Source: Frankiaceae bacterium
GTDB taxonomy: Bacteria > Actinomycetota > Actinomycetes > JADGOU01
Assembly: GCA_017882835.1 (NCBI GenBank)
Contig: JADGOU010000013.1
Location: forward strand, 1-21,172
Direction: 5' to 3'
DNA: 21,172 nucleotides
A model generated the notes under the pieces. That model was not told the DNA's origin. It made no database searches and was given only the letters and a program-made list of their open reading frames with translations. Below are positions 19,419 to 21,172 of this stretch, in pieces (positions within the stretch are counted from its first letter, which is position 1; each line of letters begins with the position of its first letter). Both the position numbers and the translations under genes were made by a program.

Positions 19419-20318
19419 ATGGCTGCCCAGATCCGCGTCCTGCGCCAACGCATCAGGTCGGTGCAGTCAACCAAGAAGATCACTCGTGCGTTCGAGCTGA
19501 TTGCGACGTCGCGCATCGCCAAGGCGCAGCAGCGGGTCAACGCCTCCAAGCCGTACGCCGAGGCGATCACCCGGGCGGTGACCGCGGTCGCCAGCCAGAC
19601 GACGATCGACCACCCGCTGGTCACCGCGCGCCTGACGCCGGAGCGGGTGGCTGTCCTGGTCGTCTCCAGCGACCGCGGTCTGGCGGGGGCGTACAACGCC
19701 AACGTGCTGCGCACCGCGGAGGAGCTGTACGCGTTGCTGCGCAGCGAGAACAAGGAGCCGGTGCCCTACGTCATCGGTCGCAAGGCAACTGGGTTCTACC
19801 GGTTCCGCAGCCGACCGGTCGCCGAGAGCTGGACCGGGTTCTCGGAGCAGCCGACGTACCCGGATGCCAAGGTGGTCGCGGACCGAGTGATCGCGGACTT
19901 CGTGCGGGGCTCGGCCGAGTCCGGCGTCGACGAGATCCACATGGTCTACACCGAGTACGTCTCCGGCCTGACCCAGCGACCCGCGGCTCGGCGCATCCTG
20001 CCGCTAGTCGTCGAGGAGACTACCGAGGCGCCGAGTCAGCCGTTGCCGCTGTATGAGTTCGAGCCGGAGGCGGAGGAGTTGTTGCATGCGCTGCTGCCGC
20101 GCTACGTGGAGTCTCGGGTGTTCGCGGCGCTGCTGGAGTCGGCGGCATCGGAGTCCGCAGCCCGTCGGCGGGCGATGAAGGCCGCCACCGACAACGCCGA
20201 CGAACTCATCAAGGCCTTGACCCGGGAAGCGAACGCCGCTCGACAAGCCGTCATCACCCAAGAAATCATGGAAATCGTGGGCGGCGCCGAAGCCCTGTCA
20301 GCCAGTGGGAGTGACTAA
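19419..20318 (+). CDS. atpG: ATP synthase F1 subunit gamma
   Basis: Central rotating shaft of F1. The 299-aa protein begins MAAQIRVLRQRIRSVQSTKKITRAFELIATSRI, the conserved N-terminal helix of the coiled coil, has VVSSDRGLAGAYNANV (81-96), and ends with the matching C-terminal helix (MKAATDNADELIKALTREANAARQAVITQEIMEIVGGAEAL). The central globular part carries a negatively charged stretch (YEFEPEAEELLHALLPRY). ATG 19419 lies 3 bp after the atpA stop with only a weak ribosome site, so translation is probably coupled to atpA. Confidence 0.97.
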   Translation: MAAQIRVLRQRIRSVQSTKKITRAFELIATSRIAKAQQRVNASKPYAEAITRAVTAVASQTTIDHPLVTARLTPERVAVLVVSSDRGLAGAYNANVLRTAEELYALLRSENKEPVPYVIGRKATGFYRFRSRPVAESWTGFSEQPTYPDAKVVADRVIADFVRGSAESGVDEIHMVYTEYVSGLTQRPAARRILPLVVEETTEAPSQPLPLYEFEPEAEELLHALLPRYVESRVFAALLESAASESAARRRAMKAATDNADELIKALTREANAARQAVITQEIMEIVGGAEALSASGSD

Positions 20319-20321
20319 GAG

Positions 20322-21172
20322 ATGACCGCCACCATCGAAAGCCGGCCGGAGAACGAGGCGGCCCGGGCCAACGGCCGAGTGGTCCGGGTGATCGGACCGG
20401 TCGTCGACGTGGAGTTCCCACCGGAGGCGATGCCGGAGGTCTACTTCGCGCTCACGGCGGAGCGAACGATCGCCGGCGAGACGACGACGCTGACCTTCGA
20501 GGTCGAGCAGCACATCGGCGACAACATGGTTCGCACTATCTCCATGCAGCCGACGGACGGCCTGGTCCGCGGCACCGAGGTGGTCAACACCGGGTCGCCG
20601 ATCATGGTGCCGGTGGGCAACGCAACGAAGGGCCACGTCTTCAACACCCTGGGCAAGCCGATGGACGTACCGTCCGTCGACGCCGACACCTACTGGCCAA
20701 TCCACCGGCAGGCCCCGGCGTACGACCAGTTGGAGAGCAAGACCGAGATGTTCGAGACCGGCATCAAGGTGATCGACCTGCTCGCGCCCTACGTCCAGGG
20801 CGGGAAGATCGGCATGTTCGGTGGCGCCGGCGTGGGCAAGACGGTCGTCATCCAGGAGATGATCTACCGCGTAGCCGAGAACTTCGGTGGCGTGTCAGTT
20901 TTCGCCGGGGTAGGGGAGCGCACCCGCGAGGGCAACGACCTGTTCGGGGAGATGACCGAGTCCGGCGTCATTGACAAGACCGCCTTGGTCTTCGGTCAGA
21001 TGGACGAGCCGCCAGGAACCCGACTCCGGGTGGCGCTCTCGGCGCTCACGATGGCTGAGTACTTCCGCGACGAGCAGAAGCAGGACGTGCTGCTGTTCAT
21101 CGACAACATCTTCCGGTTCACCCAGGCCGGCTCCGAGGTCTCCACGTTGCTCGGGCGGATGCCCTCGGCCGT
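20322..21172 (+). CDS. atpD: ATP synthase F1 subunit beta, N-terminal part (runs off the window)
   Basis: Catalytic subunit of F1. The frame starts at ATG 20322, 3 bp after the atpG stop, and is open to the right edge (283 complete codons). Visible features are the barrel start GRVVRVIGPVVDVEFP (18-33), VFNTLGKPMDVP (106-117), the Walker A loop GGAGVGKT (167-174), the catalytic glutamate region GVGERTREGNDL (196-207, Glu199), and the Walker B region DVLLFIDNIFRFTQAGSEVS (255-274). All catalytic residues that fall in the window are intact. About 40% of the protein, and the expected atpC, lie beyond the edge. Confidence 0.97.
   Translation, partial: MTATIESRPENEAARANGRVVRVIGPVVDVEFPPEAMPEVYFALTAERTIAGETTTLTFEVEQHIGDNMVRTISMQPTDGLVRGTEVVNTGSPIMVPVGNATKGHVFNTLGKPMDVPSVDADTYWPIHRQAPAYDQLESKTEMFETGIKVIDLLAPYVQGGKIGMFGGAGVGKTVVIQEMIYRVAENFGGVSVFAGVGERTREGNDLFGEMTESGVIDKTALVFGQMDEPPGTRLRVALSALTMAEYFRDEQKQDVLLFIDNIFRFTQAGSEVSTLLGRMPSA

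Overview
The window is a high-GC, entirely plus-strand stretch of an actinobacterial chromosome. The evidence is the strong G/C third-position bias, the many GTG starts and 4-bp stop/start overlaps, an actinobacterial-type Rho with a very long disordered insertion, a long-form ATP synthase delta subunit, and the gene order itself. It matches the conserved actinobacterial block argS-lysA-hom-thrC-thrB-rho-rpmE-prfA-prmC-tsaC-(phosphatase-glyA)-wecA-atp operon. The separate atpF and atpH genes (no b-delta fusion) and the phosphatase plus glyA between tsaC and wecA argue against Mycobacterium. I cannot name a genus.

Layout. Positions 1-5178: the 3' end of argS, then lysA, a 58-aa membrane protein (too short for usual ORF cut-offs), hom, thrC and thrB. 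These are joined by start/stop overlaps and form an aspartate-family amino-acid operon (lysine, homoserine, threonine). Positions 5179-5712: a 534-bp gap with a strong hairpin just after thrB, a good sigma70-like promoter preceded by three copies of a 10-bp direct repeat, and a long rho leader with two mutually exclusive hairpins. Positions 5713-8328: rho and rpmE, followed by a strong hairpin terminator. Positions 8462-11791: prfA, prmC, tsaC and a low-molecular-weight phosphatase, a translation-factor cluster in which each gene overlaps the next by GTGA. Positions 11836-14353: glyA, then a wecA-type polyprenyl-phosphate sugar-phosphate transferase. Positions 14354-21172: two small membrane proteins of ATP-synthase-I type, then atpB-E-F-H-A-G and the first 283 codons of atpD.

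Nearly all of this is housekeeping biology, and I do not see a new defence, mobile or biosynthetic system. No tRNA, rRNA, IS element or CRISPR was recognised. The more unusual signals are: (i) many short tandem duplications within or at the edges of housekeeping genes, in frame wherever they are coding (lysA, thrB, rho twice, prmC, glyA, the wecA/next-gene junction, the atpZ-like start), plus a near-tandem repeat at the rho promoter; (ii) a Q/G-rich, prion-like insertion in Rho; (iii) a repeat-decorated rho promoter and switch-like leader; (iv) a YwlE-position phosphatase with Ile at the residue that is Thr in the arginine phosphatase; (v) the unrecognised 58-aa membrane protein inside the lysA-hom operon.
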